DNA of 64,000 nucleotides from Paenibacillus sp. ACRRY (GTDB taxonomy: Bacteria > Bacillota > Bacilli > Paenibacillales > Paenibacillaceae). Numbering within the stretch: the stretch's first letter is position 1; each line of letters starts with the position of its first letter. The notes under the pieces are model-generated. The model saw nothing but the letters and a program-made list of their open reading frames with translations. It did no database searches and was not told where the DNA came from. Location of the stretch: the NCBI RefSeq assembly GCF_022346995.1, contig NZ_JAKRNM010000001.1:620001-684000 (forward strand), read 5' to 3'. This document shows, in pieces, positions 8,262 through 16,624 of this stretch. The position numbers and the translations under genes are program-made.

Positions 8262-10097
8262 ATGAGTGGGGAATTGAATCAACCGTTAAAGCGTTATTTG
8301 CCTGGAATTGATGGCTTACGAGCCATCTCTGTTTTGGCTGTCATTGCGTACCATTTGGATTTGAAGTGGGCCCAGGGTGGTTTGCTCGGAGTAGGTGTGT
8401 TTTTCGTGCTATCTGGTTATTTGATAACAGATCAGCTCCTCATGGAGTGGAAAGTGAACCATTACGTCTCGATTTGGAACTTCTGGATGAGAAGGTTTCG
8501 CAGATTGTTGCCTGCTATGTTGTGTATGCTCATTCTGGTTGCCATGTGGTTATTAACTACAGATCTGGAGAGACTCTTATCACTCAAAGGAGATTTTATC
8601 TCATCGATTTTTTACGTGAATAACTGGTATCTCATATTTCATGAAGTGTCATATTTTGAAAGTTACGGACCTGCTTCACCGATTGGACATCTCTGGTCAC
8701 TTTCCATCGAGGAACAATTTTATGTCGTGTGGCCCATCTTAGTACTCATTGGTTTAAAGTTCGCTCCGCGGCGTGGAAAGCTGGTGTTGCTTATTTTAGG
8801 TCTGGCTGTCCTCTCCGCATTGGCCATGGCGTTGATGTATGTACCAGGTACAGATCCGAGCCGAGTATACTACGGAACAGATACCCGTTCCTTCGCCATA
8901 CTGATTGGTGCGGCTTTGGCGGTGATGTGGCCGAGCTGGAAGTTAGGTGAGAACATTTCACCTGGAGCGCGTACTGCGCTGGATTTGGTTGGTGCGCTAG
9001 GAGTACTCTTTATAATCATCATGTTCCATCGCATGAATGAGTATGATGATGCGCTGTACCAGTTCGGTTTTTTGTTACTGTCTCTGGTTACGGCACTCAT
9101 CATTGCAGTCCTGGTACATCCAGCAAGCCGTCTGGGAAAAGTTCTGGGTTGCAGGCCACTAATCTGGCTCGGCAAGCGTTCCTATAGTCTTTACATTTGG
9201 CACTATCCTGTAATTATTCTCATGCAACCAGATGCGAGTACGGAAGGACTTGGCTTTACCCCAATACTAATGCGTCTCTTGATCATAGTGCTTTTGTCCA
9301 TATTCTCATTCGAGTTCATCGAAGAGCCGATTCGAAGAGGGCAATTTCGTAGCAAATGGCGTGCGCTCTTGCAGAATGAACGCTTCAAACCCTTGATCGG
9401 CTTGAGTGTAACACTACTCGCTTTCTTTGTTGCACAATCCTGGATATCCGACGCAGCGAAAGAGCAACCTTCTGATGCTCGACCTGTGAGTACTGTAAGC
9501 ACACCATTTGGCGAACTTCCGAAGACGGGAGACGATGACCAATCGTCTTACTCCGACGGTAATACACTGCTAGTTGAGGACGATGAGCAAAATATTTCAA
9601 AAGAAGATCTCATTGACACGTCCAACTCAGGGGAGGGCATCACCATGATCGGTGATTCCATTACACTGGATGTCGATTCAACTATGAAGAAGTTGCTCCC
9701 AGGCATTGTGGTCGATGGGGAAGTCGGAAGACAAATGTCTCGTGCTCAAGAAGTCGTCGATGAACTGCGAGCCAAAGGCCAATTAGGTGACCGGATCATT
9801 ATAGAATTGGGGAGCAATGGGGTCTTTAACAAAAGCAAACTGAGAACCTTATTGGAACATTTACATGACAAGCGAGTTTATCTGGTAACCACCCGAGTGC
9901 CCAGAGCTTGGCAGGATACCGTGAATGATGCCTTGAGAGATGCTGCAGATGACCATCCCAATGTTAGCATTATTGATTGGTATGAAGCCAGTGAGAGCAA
10001 AAGTGGGTTATTTACTCAGGATGGTGTTCATTTAACCCCTGAAGGAGCGCGATATTATGCATCTATGCTGGTCGAACATCTCGAATCTAACGCATAG
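8262..10097 (+). CDS. OafA-like membrane acyltransferase with C-terminal SGNH domain
   Basis: The protein has 611 residues. Residues about 15-390 form the acyltransferase-3 domain, with ten or so membrane helices and the family landmarks YLPGIDGLRAISVLAVIAYH, RRLLP and GHLWSLSIEEQFYVVWP. After a Ser/Asp-rich linker, residues about 455-610 form an SGNH hydrolase-like domain with block I GDSITLD, the block III motif ELGSNG and the block V DGVHLTP. Such two-domain proteins O-acylate cell-wall polymers or extracellular glycans at the outer membrane face. The open frame extends upstream to 8184, but that region is the promoter; ATG 8262 has AAGGA at proper spacing. The two following genes form its operon. 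Confidence 0.9.
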   Translation: MSGELNQPLKRYLPGIDGLRAISVLAVIAYHLDLKWAQGGLLGVGVFFVLSGYLITDQLLMEWKVNHYVSIWNFWMRRFRRLLPAMLCMLILVAMWLLTTDLERLLSLKGDFISSIFYVNNWYLIFHEVSYFESYGPASPIGHLWSLSIEEQFYVVWPILVLIGLKFAPRRGKLVLLILGLAVLSALAMALMYVPGTDPSRVYYGTDTRSFAILIGAALAVMWPSWKLGENISPGARTALDLVGALGVLFIIIMFHRMNEYDDALYQFGFLLLSLVTALIIAVLVHPASRLGKVLGCRPLIWLGKRSYSLYIWHYPVIILMQPDASTEGLGFTPILMRLLIIVLLSIFSFEFIEEPIRRGQFRSKWRALLQNERFKPLIGLSVTLLAFFVAQSWISDAAKEQPSDARPVSTVSTPFGELPKTGDDDQSSYSDGNTLLVEDDEQNISKEDLIDTSNSGEGITMIGDSITLDVDSTMKKLLPGIVVDGEVGRQMSRAQEVVDELRAKGQLGDRIIIELGSNGVFNKSKLRTLLEHLHDKRVYLVTTRVPRAWQDTVNDALRDAADDHPNVSIIDWYEASESKSGLFTQDGVHLTPEGARYYASMLVEHLESNA

Positions 10098-10139
10098 TTA
10101 ACCATATTCAAGATCTACGATGAAAGGATGAAATAAACA

Positions 10140-10829
10140 ATGAAACAACGAAAATCATGGATGACATGGGGGCTTGCGCTCCTGATCCTCATACTTGGAT
10201 ATATGGGTTTCCACTCCCAGGCCTCCTCCAAAAGTGAACAGGAACAAACAACATCTCAACGTTCTGAAACATCCAAAAACACTTCAAGTCTAGGCCAGAC
10301 TAAACCCCAGAATAACAAACCTTCGCAAGAAGCGGACGACTCAATAGCTGTATCCAACGACGGTGAAGGTGTAACGGTCATCGGCGATTCAGTCATTGTT
10401 GGTGTGGAACCTTATTTGAAAGAGATGCTCCCTAAAATTACGGTTGAAGGAAAGGTTGGCAGACAGATGTCTCAGGCCAGCAAGTTCATCACAGAATTGT
10501 GTTCACAAGGGAAATTGGGAGATCACATCATTATAGAACTTGGAACCAATGGTCCTTTTTCCAAAGATCAACTTCGCAGTTTGCTCACTTCCCTGTCGGA
10601 AGCGAGACAAGTTCTCGTCGTGACAACCCGGGTGCCCAAACGATGGCAAGATACCGTGAACACAAACATTAAGGAAGTCGTTCCTGAATTTGATAATGCT
10701 AAGGTCGTTGATTGGTATGAGGCAAGCCAAGGGAAAGACGAATTTTTCTACAACGATGGAGTACATCTGAAGCCGGATGGCAGCAGGTTTTATGCATCAC
10801 TTTTGATACAGCATTTGCAAGGAAAATAA
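10140..10829 (+). CDS. Stand-alone secreted SGNH-domain protein, paralogue of the upstream C-terminal domain
   Basis: This 229-residue protein has an N-terminal signal-anchor (WGLALLILILGYMGF), a Ser/Gln/Lys-rich linker to about residue 75, and an SGNH domain. The catalytic motifs are visible: GDSVIVG (Ser), ELGTNG (Asn) and DGVHLKPDG (Asp, His). It is strongly similar to the C-terminal domain of the acyltransferase just upstream; GRQMSQA, TTRVPKRWQDTVN and VDWYEAS all have counterparts there. It should act outside the membrane as the acyl transfer partner or as an esterase. It lies 42 bases after the acyltransferase and 44 bases before the LCP gene, so a single operon is likely. Confidence 0.85.
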   Translation: MKQRKSWMTWGLALLILILGYMGFHSQASSKSEQEQTTSQRSETSKNTSSLGQTKPQNNKPSQEADDSIAVSNDGEGVTVIGDSVIVGVEPYLKEMLPKITVEGKVGRQMSQASKFITELCSQGKLGDHIIIELGTNGPFSKDQLRSLLTSLSEARQVLVVTTRVPKRWQDTVNTNIKEVVPEFDNAKVVDWYEASQGKDEFFYNDGVHLKPDGSRFYASLLIQHLQGK

Positions 10830-10873
10830 AAAAATGAATTTCCCAAATAGAGAATCAAGAAAAGGAGTATAAC

Positions 10874-11866
10874 ATGTCGTTAAAAAAGAAGAAAATTGTA
10901 GCTGTTCTTTTCATCCTGCTATTTTGTGTTATTGCTTTTGGACTATATTATTTCCTTTCCATATATAAGGGGTTAGCAGGATTACAAAAAACCTCGGCCA
11001 ACTCTCCCTTTATGGAAGTCATGGCGCAAGAAGAGAACGTCGTAGAACCACCGAAGTGGCTGGGCACAGAGCCAGTTAATATTTTGCTGATGGGCGTGGA
11101 TGCTCGCGGTAACAAAAAGGGAGAAATTCCCCGCTCGGATAGCATGATGGTTGTTTCTCTAAACCCGGTCAAACAAAAGATCAACGTATTTTCCATTCTG
11201 AGAGATACTTACACCGATATCCCTGAGCACGGTAAAAACCGGATTAACACAGCAGTCACTCATGGACCCAAGACGGCAATGCGCGCTGTTAGCGATTTAC
11301 TCGGAATTCCAATTCAATTCTATGTTTATACAGACTTCCAGGGATTTATCAAACTTGTGGATGCTGTCGGCGGGGTTGATTTCCATGTAGAGAAAGATAT
11401 GACTTATGAAAGTAAAGCCGATAATCACGAGTATGATATCCATTTGAAAGAAGGAGAACAGCATTTGGATGGGAAAACAGCGCTTCAGTATGTTCGTTTC
11501 CGTCATGATGCCCTGTCTGATTATTCCCGGACGAAGCGGCAGCGTGATTTTGCCAATGCTGTCGTAGAAAAAATGAAAAGTACGACTTCCATTATGAAGC
11601 TTCCATCCATCCTGGAGGAAGTCAGTCCTTATATCGATACCAATCTGTCTGTAAGCGATATGTGGCAGCTGGCCTCGGTCGGATACAAAAGCAAGATGGA
11701 GGCAAGTGAGCAAATTCCCCCAATGAAGATGCTTAAAGAGACCTATGTTGGTAGAGCAGCAGTACTGGATATAACAAGCAGGCACAATTTGAAAGAGTAT
11801 GTCCGTACCATAATAGAGTCCGAAGATACAGATTTCTCTGATGAGGAGGATGCGGTACAACAATAG
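10874..11866 (+). CDS. LCP-family (LytR-CpsA-Psr) cell-wall glycopolymer ligase
   Basis: The 330-residue protein has a short basic N-terminus (KKKKI), one membrane helix (about 8-28) and an extracellular LCP domain from about residue 65. Diagnostic stretches are VNILLMGVDARG, PRSDSMMVVSLNP, FSILRDTYTDIPEHG and YVRFRHDALSDYSRTKRQRD. The conserved Asp and Arg residues that bind metal and the polyprenyl pyrophosphate are all there. LCP proteins attach teichoic acids or other glycopolymers to peptidoglycan. AAGGAG precedes the ATG. Its place behind two envelope acylation genes suggests that the acylated polymer is a wall glycopolymer. Confidence 0.92.
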   Translation: MSLKKKKIVAVLFILLFCVIAFGLYYFLSIYKGLAGLQKTSANSPFMEVMAQEENVVEPPKWLGTEPVNILLMGVDARGNKKGEIPRSDSMMVVSLNPVKQKINVFSILRDTYTDIPEHGKNRINTAVTHGPKTAMRAVSDLLGIPIQFYVYTDFQGFIKLVDAVGGVDFHVEKDMTYESKADNHEYDIHLKEGEQHLDGKTALQYVRFRHDALSDYSRTKRQRDFANAVVEKMKSTTSIMKLPSILEEVSPYIDTNLSVSDMWQLASVGYKSKMEASEQIPPMKMLKETYVGRAAVLDITSRHNLKEYVRTIIESEDTDFSDEEDAVQQ

Positions 11867-11946
11867 TGTGATGGACAGCAGCTTTCTAATTTTATCGATC
11901 GAAACACCGTTGCTCCATTTGCTGGCGAAAATAAACTTCAAAAGAA

Positions 11947-11980
11947 GAACCCCCGTTCGAATTTGAATGAATGGGGGTTC
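11947..11980. terminator. Bidirectional hairpin between convergent genes
   Basis: GAACCCCC (11947-11954) pairs with GGGGGTTC (11973-11980), with a further TTC/GAA match inside. It separates the LCP gene from the leftward acyltransferase gene. The T tract is poor, so termination strength is uncertain. Confidence 0.55.
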
Positions 11981-12012
11981 ACGCATTAACTCTTATTGTT
12001 GTTAGGAACTGT

Positions 12013-13224
12013 TCATTTCGTTGAAGCTGAACCAAACGAACTGAAAATTCGGTCAAAGCATCGCATCATTGACTCAAGTGGCCCATTAGGCATTAGAGCA
12101 ATTAGGGAGCCAATAAGAAGTGTGATGATTATAATGATCAGATCACCAAGGGGGACTTCGCCTAGACCATAATCAATTCCCAAGAGTGTCAACACCCAAA
12201 CGATAATGAACTGTGCAGCGTACATCGTAAGAGCTACACGTCCAACGGAAGCAAATGGGGTTAATATTACACTTATTTTTCTTGGTATGAGGAAGGCGAG
12301 GCCTATGACCAGAAAGGCTATCCCAACTCCAATCATCATTTGAAACGAGGATGCGGTATGTGGAGCTGTCTGCAGGAGCATATGCCATATTAGTGGTGGT
12401 GTTACGTTATTTGGCCAGATGGCATATTCGTCAATTGGAGTTGGACTTGAAGGTTGAACACGAACTAGCCAATCTTCAAAGGAAGTCGTTAAATCTGGTA
12501 GAACATAAATGGCTAGTAGCTTACCAATGATGAGCATAATGAAGCCAGCACACACAAGTGTCATGGCTATTCGTTTGTTCGTTAAATTGAATCGTGCAAT
12601 TGTCATTCCTGCAACAAAAGCAGGAGCAAGAGCGAGAGCGGATATTGGACCACCAGCCATATCTTGTAATAGATAGTTTCCAGAGAAGTAACTCATTCCC
12701 AGAATCATAAGTGGCGGGGCGAATATCCATAAGGCAACGGTGGTGTACACGAGAACACGAGTTGAACGGTTGATCAGCACCAATCCCAAGACAAACATGG
12801 CAGCGTAAGCAGGCAAGATAATACCATAAGGCGTGTTTAACATGATAAGCAAGTAACCAATCACATCAACAAATACTGCACGAGCAAGCATTTTTGAACG
12901 AAAAATGGTTTTTGCTTCTCCACGTTCTTTCATTCGCTGGGCCATTATCGAATAAGAAATGCCTCCGCAAAGAACAAATAGCAGCGTTGTATTCCCCGCG
13001 ACAAAAGCATTTCTTTCATTCAAAGCGAAGTGCTGTAAGAACATGCCAATCACTGCAAGACCCCTTGCTGCATCAAGAGCGAGAAGGCGACGTCCCGATC
13101 CGCGATGATTCTCCCGCTCAGTCGATGACTTCGAGTTATCGTTCTGAAAATCGGAGTCATCGGGGTATACCTCTCTAGCTTCCTCGTGTCTAGGTACAGT
13201 TGATGTCAAAACGTTTAATGACAA
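12013..13224 (-). CDS. HGSNAT/DUF418-like multi-spanning membrane acyltransferase
   Basis: The 403-residue protein has a hydrophilic N-terminal tail of about 45 residues and then about ten membrane helices. The entry motif RLLALDAARGLAVIGMFLQH (a His at the end of the first helix) is typical of heparan-glucosaminide acetyltransferase-like and DUF418/DUF1624 proteins, which transfer acetyl groups across the membrane onto sugars. The later GRVALTMYAAQFIIVW block also fits DUF418. The start is a TTG with TAAGGAGGA 8 bases upstream. Its promoter at 13282-13335 is nearly identical to the one before the acyltransferase at 8262, so the two envelope enzymes are very probably co-regulated. Confidence 0.8.
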   Translation of the reverse strand: MSLNVLTSTVPRHEEAREVYPDDSDFQNDNSKSSTERENHRGSGRRLLALDAARGLAVIGMFLQHFALNERNAFVAGNTTLLFVLCGGISYSIMAQRMKERGEAKTIFRSKMLARAVFVDVIGYLLIMLNTPYGIILPAYAAMFVLGLVLINRSTRVLVYTTVALWIFAPPLMILGMSYFSGNYLLQDMAGGPISALALAPAFVAGMTIARFNLTNKRIAMTLVCAGFIMLIIGKLLAIYVLPDLTTSFEDWLVRVQPSSPTPIDEYAIWPNNVTPPLIWHMLLQTAPHTASSFQMMIGVGIAFLVIGLAFLIPRKISVILTPFASVGRVALTMYAAQFIIVWVLTLLGIDYGLGEVPLGDLIIIIITLLIGSLIALMPNGPLESMMRCFDRIFSSFGSASTK

Positions 13225-13281
13225 TTCAAATTCCTCCTTAGTCTGTTTTTAACCTTGTGCATTTAGCAACGTTACTAACTC

Positions 13282-13337
13282 AATATATAAGGGACTTGTC
13301 GCTAAAGTTTGATCAAGTTGTAAACAAAATGTCACAA
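13282..13337 (-). promoter_or_regulatory. Second copy of the 11-bp-phased repeat promoter
   Basis: Read leftward, GTGACA (13335-13330), TTTACA (13324-13319), ATCAAA (13313-13308) and GCGACA (13302-13297) recur every 11 bases. TATATT (13287-13282) lies 9 bases after the last. Hexamers, order, phase and the gap to the -10 equal those at 8165-8218. It lies about 60 bases upstream of the TTG start at 13224. The extended match also includes TTG before the first box and GA after TATATT. Confidence 0.75.
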
Positions 13338-13418
13338 GCCAAATATCTGGAGAATACCCGTATGCAAATAGTAAATATTACGATTGATAAACAGGGAAAG
13401 GTTTTTGGGAGGATGATT

Positions 13419-13879
13419 ATGAGACAGAGTGGGATGATCAGAAAAAAAAATAATCGATGGATACATACATGGAACAGTTGGCATTGGATCTTGCCGAGCC
13501 TGATTGGAGTAATGACTTTTTCAATCATTCCATTTGGTCTCGTCTTTTATTTCAGCAGCATTCGCAATATTTTCACCAAGCAGTTAGTCGGATTACAAAA
13601 CTATGCAGATGTACTTTCTAATGATGCGTACCAGAATTCGCTGTCGTCTTGGATCAGTTGCATGAAATTCATCTTCACCTGAAAAAACCGAGTCAAACAG
13701 ATGTAGATGAATTTATGACCATGCTCAAGAACATTAAATCATTTGCCAACTATGAGTCCATGTTCTCGAAAGAAATCTATACTCTATACGATGACTTTTA
13801 TGCAGGCACGAAAACGTCTGCTGAAGTTTCCCGGATTTCACAAGATAAATACACGTTGTTCTTCAAAGAAAATCAATAA
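13419..13879 (+). pseudogene. Deletion scar: sugar ABC permease start fused to a binding-protein end
   Basis: A GGGAGG site and ATG at 13419 open about 70 codons that look like the N-terminus of a CUT1 permease: one membrane helix in the stretch HWILPSLIGVMTFSIIPFG, then LVGLQNYADVLSNDAYQNS. Around 13630 this frame loses sense and stops at 13682. An overlapping frame then encodes an end typical of large Paenibacillus-type sugar-binding lipoproteins (TMLKNIKSFANYESMFSKEI, IYTLYDDFYAGTKTSAEVSR, DKYTLFFKENQ), finishing at 13879. The simplest reading is that one deletion removed everything between a permease gene and the end of a binding-protein gene. The remnant should be non-functional. Confidence 0.75.
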
Positions 13880-13900
13880 TCAGCTGTAATCAAATTTAAT

Positions 13901-13941
13901 CTATGGAGCGGATTTTTTTAGATCCCCTTCATAGTTTTTTT
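13901..13941 (+). terminator. Rho-independent terminator after the ABC remnant
   Basis: CTATGGAGCGGAT pairs with ATCCCCTTCATAG (13 positions, one mismatch) around a T-rich loop, followed by seven T. It is probably the original terminator of the deleted transporter operon. The remaining bases to 14111 hold the upstream region of the GH43 gene, with no other clear signal. Confidence 0.8.
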
Positions 13942-14111
13942 ATTTATGCTCTACAACGTGGAAGCAAATGACTGTGTTTTGTGCTAGCATGGAGTAACCA
14001 GAATGGAAATTCCATTTTATTGAAACCTTGCTTTCGTTCGCAGCTATGAAAAAGCAGGCGTTATCATGAAATATCCGGCACAGGATTTTTTAAAAAAAAG
14101 GAGATCATTCT

Positions 14112-15044
14112 ATGTATGGATACTTGTTCGTTTACTTTACTGGAGAAAGTAACCCCGATGGAGAGCAAATCTATTTCTCGTTAAGCCGGGATGGGCTGCA
14201 TTGGGAGGATTTGCATAAGCGTCAACCTGTCCTCCGATCTGTCATTGGAGAAAAGGGCGTAAGAGACCCTTACATCCTGCGCAGCAAAAGCGGCGATCGA
14301 TTCTACATCCTATCAACTGATCTTAGTATCTATCACAGGGGCGGGTGGGAGCAGACAGAGGCCATGCTCACCGGAAGCCGTTCGCTAATTATTTGGGAGT
14401 CTTCCAATCTGATCGATTGGTCCGCGGCCCAAAAAGTCGACGTAGCACCACAGGCAGCGGGATGTGCATGGGCTCCGGAAGCCATTTATGATGATCTCGT
14501 GGATGCATATCTCGTATTCTGGGCTTCGAGTATGGAAGCTAGCGACGGAAAAGGCCGGGGAATGCACATCTATTGCAGCACGACGAAAGACTTCAAATCT
14601 TTCTCGCCTGCCGAACGGTATATTACCCGCGGCGCGAATGAATCGATTATTGATACAACGATTATTCAAGTTGGCAACAAATATTATCGGGCTTCAGGTG
14701 ATGGTCAGATTACCATTGAGTCCTCCGAACAACTTCGCGGTCGCTGGAGGAAAGTATCCACGTTACAATCTCTGGGACTAGAGTTAACAGGCAAGGATGT
14801 CGAGGGACCTGTATTTTTCAAGTTTAATGATGAAGAACGATGGGTTTTACTTGTTGACCAATATGCTACAAGCGGAGGATACTTGCCGATCGTAACGACC
14901 GACATTGGAGATACCAGTGGAGCATGTTGGGAGAAGCTGAAGGCAGAAGATTACTCGTTCGATATTCTAAAAAAACGGCATGGATCCGTGCTGCCAATTG
15001 CACAGCATGAATATGATTTATTACTTGCCCACTGGGGAAATTAA
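14112..15044 (+). CDS. Glycoside hydrolase family 43-like protein, intracellular
   Basis: This 310-residue protein has no signal peptide. It shows the five-bladed propeller signatures of GH43 enzymes: FTGESNPDGEQIYFSLSRDG near the start, GVRDPYILRS (the Asp in the general-base position), GCAWAPEAIYDD and DTTIIQVGNKYY, and the late segment KDVEGPVFFKF (an acidic residue in the general-acid region). Family members remove arabinose or xylose from plant oligosaccharides. AAAGGAG precedes the ATG. Its position before the pectin genes suggests it trims arabinan side chains, which is inference. Individual catalytic residues were assigned by motif only. Confidence 0.8.
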   Translation: MYGYLFVYFTGESNPDGEQIYFSLSRDGLHWEDLHKRQPVLRSVIGEKGVRDPYILRSKSGDRFYILSTDLSIYHRGGWEQTEAMLTGSRSLIIWESSNLIDWSAAQKVDVAPQAAGCAWAPEAIYDDLVDAYLVFWASSMEASDGKGRGMHIYCSTTKDFKSFSPAERYITRGANESIIDTTIIQVGNKYYRASGDGQITIESSEQLRGRWRKVSTLQSLGLELTGKDVEGPVFFKFNDEERWVLLVDQYATSGGYLPIVTTDIGDTSGACWEKLKAEDYSFDILKKRHGSVLPIAQHEYDLLLAHWGN

Positions 15045-15207
15045 GCATCAAAATTCGCAGATCGAAAATGTTAAGCGTGCTATTCGTATACTTATATAAG
15101 ATATTCACTCAATAATTGATTCCTGCTTGATTCAGAAACGATATTTATGTAAGCGATACCAAGTGAATTTGTTTAGTTGTTGCCTATACTTTGAGAGGAG
15201 AAATGTA

Positions 15208-16365
15208 ATGAAAAACGAAATCATTGAACGTGATTTTAGTTGCTTAAGAGATGGACTGACTATTCGTGGAAAAGAATTTCTGCCCAAAGGAGATCAACTT
15301 CCAGCGATAATCTTAAGTCATGGATTTGGTGGGAATTTCAGGGATTTGGAAGAATATTGCATAACGTTTGCATCGTGGGGGTATGCTTCGTATTGTTTTG
15401 ACTTCTGTGGTGGTTGCGCGAATGAAGAGGGAAGAAGTGACGGGAATTCAACGGATATGACAGTTCTGACGGAATGTGACGATTTGGAAGTCATAATGAA
15501 TTATGTACTAGGATTATCTTATGTAGATGACAACCGATTGACTTTGATGGGGTTTAGTCAGGGTGGATTTGTCTCAGCGCTTACAGCTGCCAAATATGCA
15601 AAAGAAGTGGAAGCATTAATTCTCCTTTATCCGGCACTCTGTATTCCGGACGATGCTCGGCGAGGTGCTCTTGCCAGATCATCGTATGATGTCCATGATG
15701 TTCCAGAGATCATAGAGTGCGGCAAGATGACTATTGGCAAAAAGTTTCATGAGACTGTCGTTGATATGAATCCGTATCAGGAAATCTTGCCTTACAAAAA
15801 TCCCGTATTGCTGATCCATGGTACCTCAGACGAGACAGTACATTATAATTACTCTGTTGAAGCCCAAAAATCATATGAATTAGGCCAATGTCATTTACAA
15901 TTAGTAAAGGAGGCCGGTCATCATTTTACCGATAAACAAAAGGCGAGTGTTCTTGTATCCATACATCAATTTCTACTAGGAAAGAAAGAAGTTTTAACGA
16001 TCGACGTACGGATTACAGGCAGTGAAGTACGTACAGAAGAAGGAGATGATAAGCAAATTGCCATCTCTTTTACTGGGAGCTGCAAATGCCCTTACTTTAA
16101 AGGCGAGATTTTACAAGGAGCCGAGGACATACAAGACTATCATGAAGGGAATTTGGTCAAGGTTCGTGCAGAGTATACTATGGAAGGGATAGACTATGAA
16201 GGGGAACGATGCACTATTCATATCGTTAACCAGCAGGTGAATGGGGAACTGAAGCCTACTATAACAACGGATAGCAAAGCACTTGACTTTCTGAATCATG
16301 CAGATCTGACTGCTACTCTTGAGGGGTTCACAGATGGACTTACGGTGCGTATTTATTCTAAATGA
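15208..16365 (+). CDS. Alpha/beta hydrolase fused to a DUF3237-like domain
   Basis: The protein has 385 residues. Residues about 20-255 form an alpha/beta hydrolase: ILSHGFGGNFRDL is the oxyanion region, GFSQGGFVSAL holds the nucleophile Ser, and the late VLLIHGTSDETV and AGHHF segments carry the Asp and His of the triad. The last 125 residues (from LTIDVRITGSEVRTEEGD, with EYTMEGIDYEGERCTIHIVN) resemble DUF3237 beta-barrel proteins. The open frame extends to 15127, but ATG 15208 has GAGAGGAG 7 bases before it and is preferred. An esterase acting on acylated plant sugars would fit the neighbourhood. Confidence 0.8.
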   Translation: MKNEIIERDFSCLRDGLTIRGKEFLPKGDQLPAIILSHGFGGNFRDLEEYCITFASWGYASYCFDFCGGCANEEGRSDGNSTDMTVLTECDDLEVIMNYVLGLSYVDDNRLTLMGFSQGGFVSALTAAKYAKEVEALILLYPALCIPDDARRGALARSSYDVHDVPEIIECGKMTIGKKFHETVVDMNPYQEILPYKNPVLLIHGTSDETVHYNYSVEAQKSYELGQCHLQLVKEAGHHFTDKQKASVLVSIHQFLLGKKEVLTIDVRITGSEVRTEEGDDKQIAISFTGSCKCPYFKGEILQGAEDIQDYHEGNLVKVRAEYTMEGIDYEGERCTIHIVNQQVNGELKPTITTDSKALDFLNHADLTATLEGFTDGLTVRIYSK

Positions 16366-16473
16366 TGTGACGACTCAGCTATACATGCAACTATATCTAT
16401 TTATCCTTGTTCGAATGGAACAAGTCATGGGTGTTCTTATCATTTTTCGTAAAATATGAAATTTTGTAATTAC

Positions 16474-16519
16474 AAACAAAGTTCTTGTCTGTTGATTTTT
16501 TAAGACAAGAACTTTGTTT
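16474..16519. terminator. Perfect 17-bp inverted repeat between convergent genes
   Basis: AAACAAAGTTCTTGTCT (16474-16490) is the exact complement of AGACAAGAACTTTGTTT (16503-16519) around a 12-base loop. It lies between the alpha/beta hydrolase and the leftward pectate lyase and probably terminates both transcripts. Confidence 0.65.
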
Positions 16520-16537
16520 CATTCCTCAAGCCAACAC

Positions 16538-16555
16538 AATTACAACGTTGTAATT
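16538..16555. promoter_or_regulatory. LacI-type operator O1
   Basis: AATTACAACGTTGTAATT is a perfect 18-bp palindrome with a central CG, the usual form for LacI/GalR-family binding. Copies lie at 17895 and 18006. This one is unusual because it sits behind the stop of the pectate lyase gene, not in a promoter. It may act as a distant looping partner. Confidence 0.7.
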
Positions 16556-16624
16556 TAACTCTAAATGATTATCTAGGATTGTATAAAATAGCGGTCTCTC
16601 CTTTTTATCCATGCAATGGATCGC

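Noticed and set aside
11297..11986. Long leftward open frame (229 codons) opposite the LCP gene.
   Set aside because: No ribosome site, no protein-like composition, and the rightward LCP frame is a certain gene. It is a shadow frame.
8163..13337. The similar sequences at 8163-8220 and 13282-13337, in opposite orientation around a 5-kb block, looked like ends of a mobile element.
   Set aside because: Each copy lies directly before a gene reading away from it into the block, only the hexamers and -10 are strictly kept while spacers drift, there is no transposase and no target duplication. Promoters explain it better.
13257..13418. Frame opening before the ABC remnant, seemingly extending the permease N-terminus.
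   Set aside because: It covers the leftward promoter boxes at 13282-13335 and lacks a ribosome site; ATG 13419 after GGGAGG is the original start.
16464..16475. TTGTAATTACAA, with LacI half-sites in reversed order.
   Set aside because: It lacks the central CG and the usual arm order, so it is not counted as a fourth operator.
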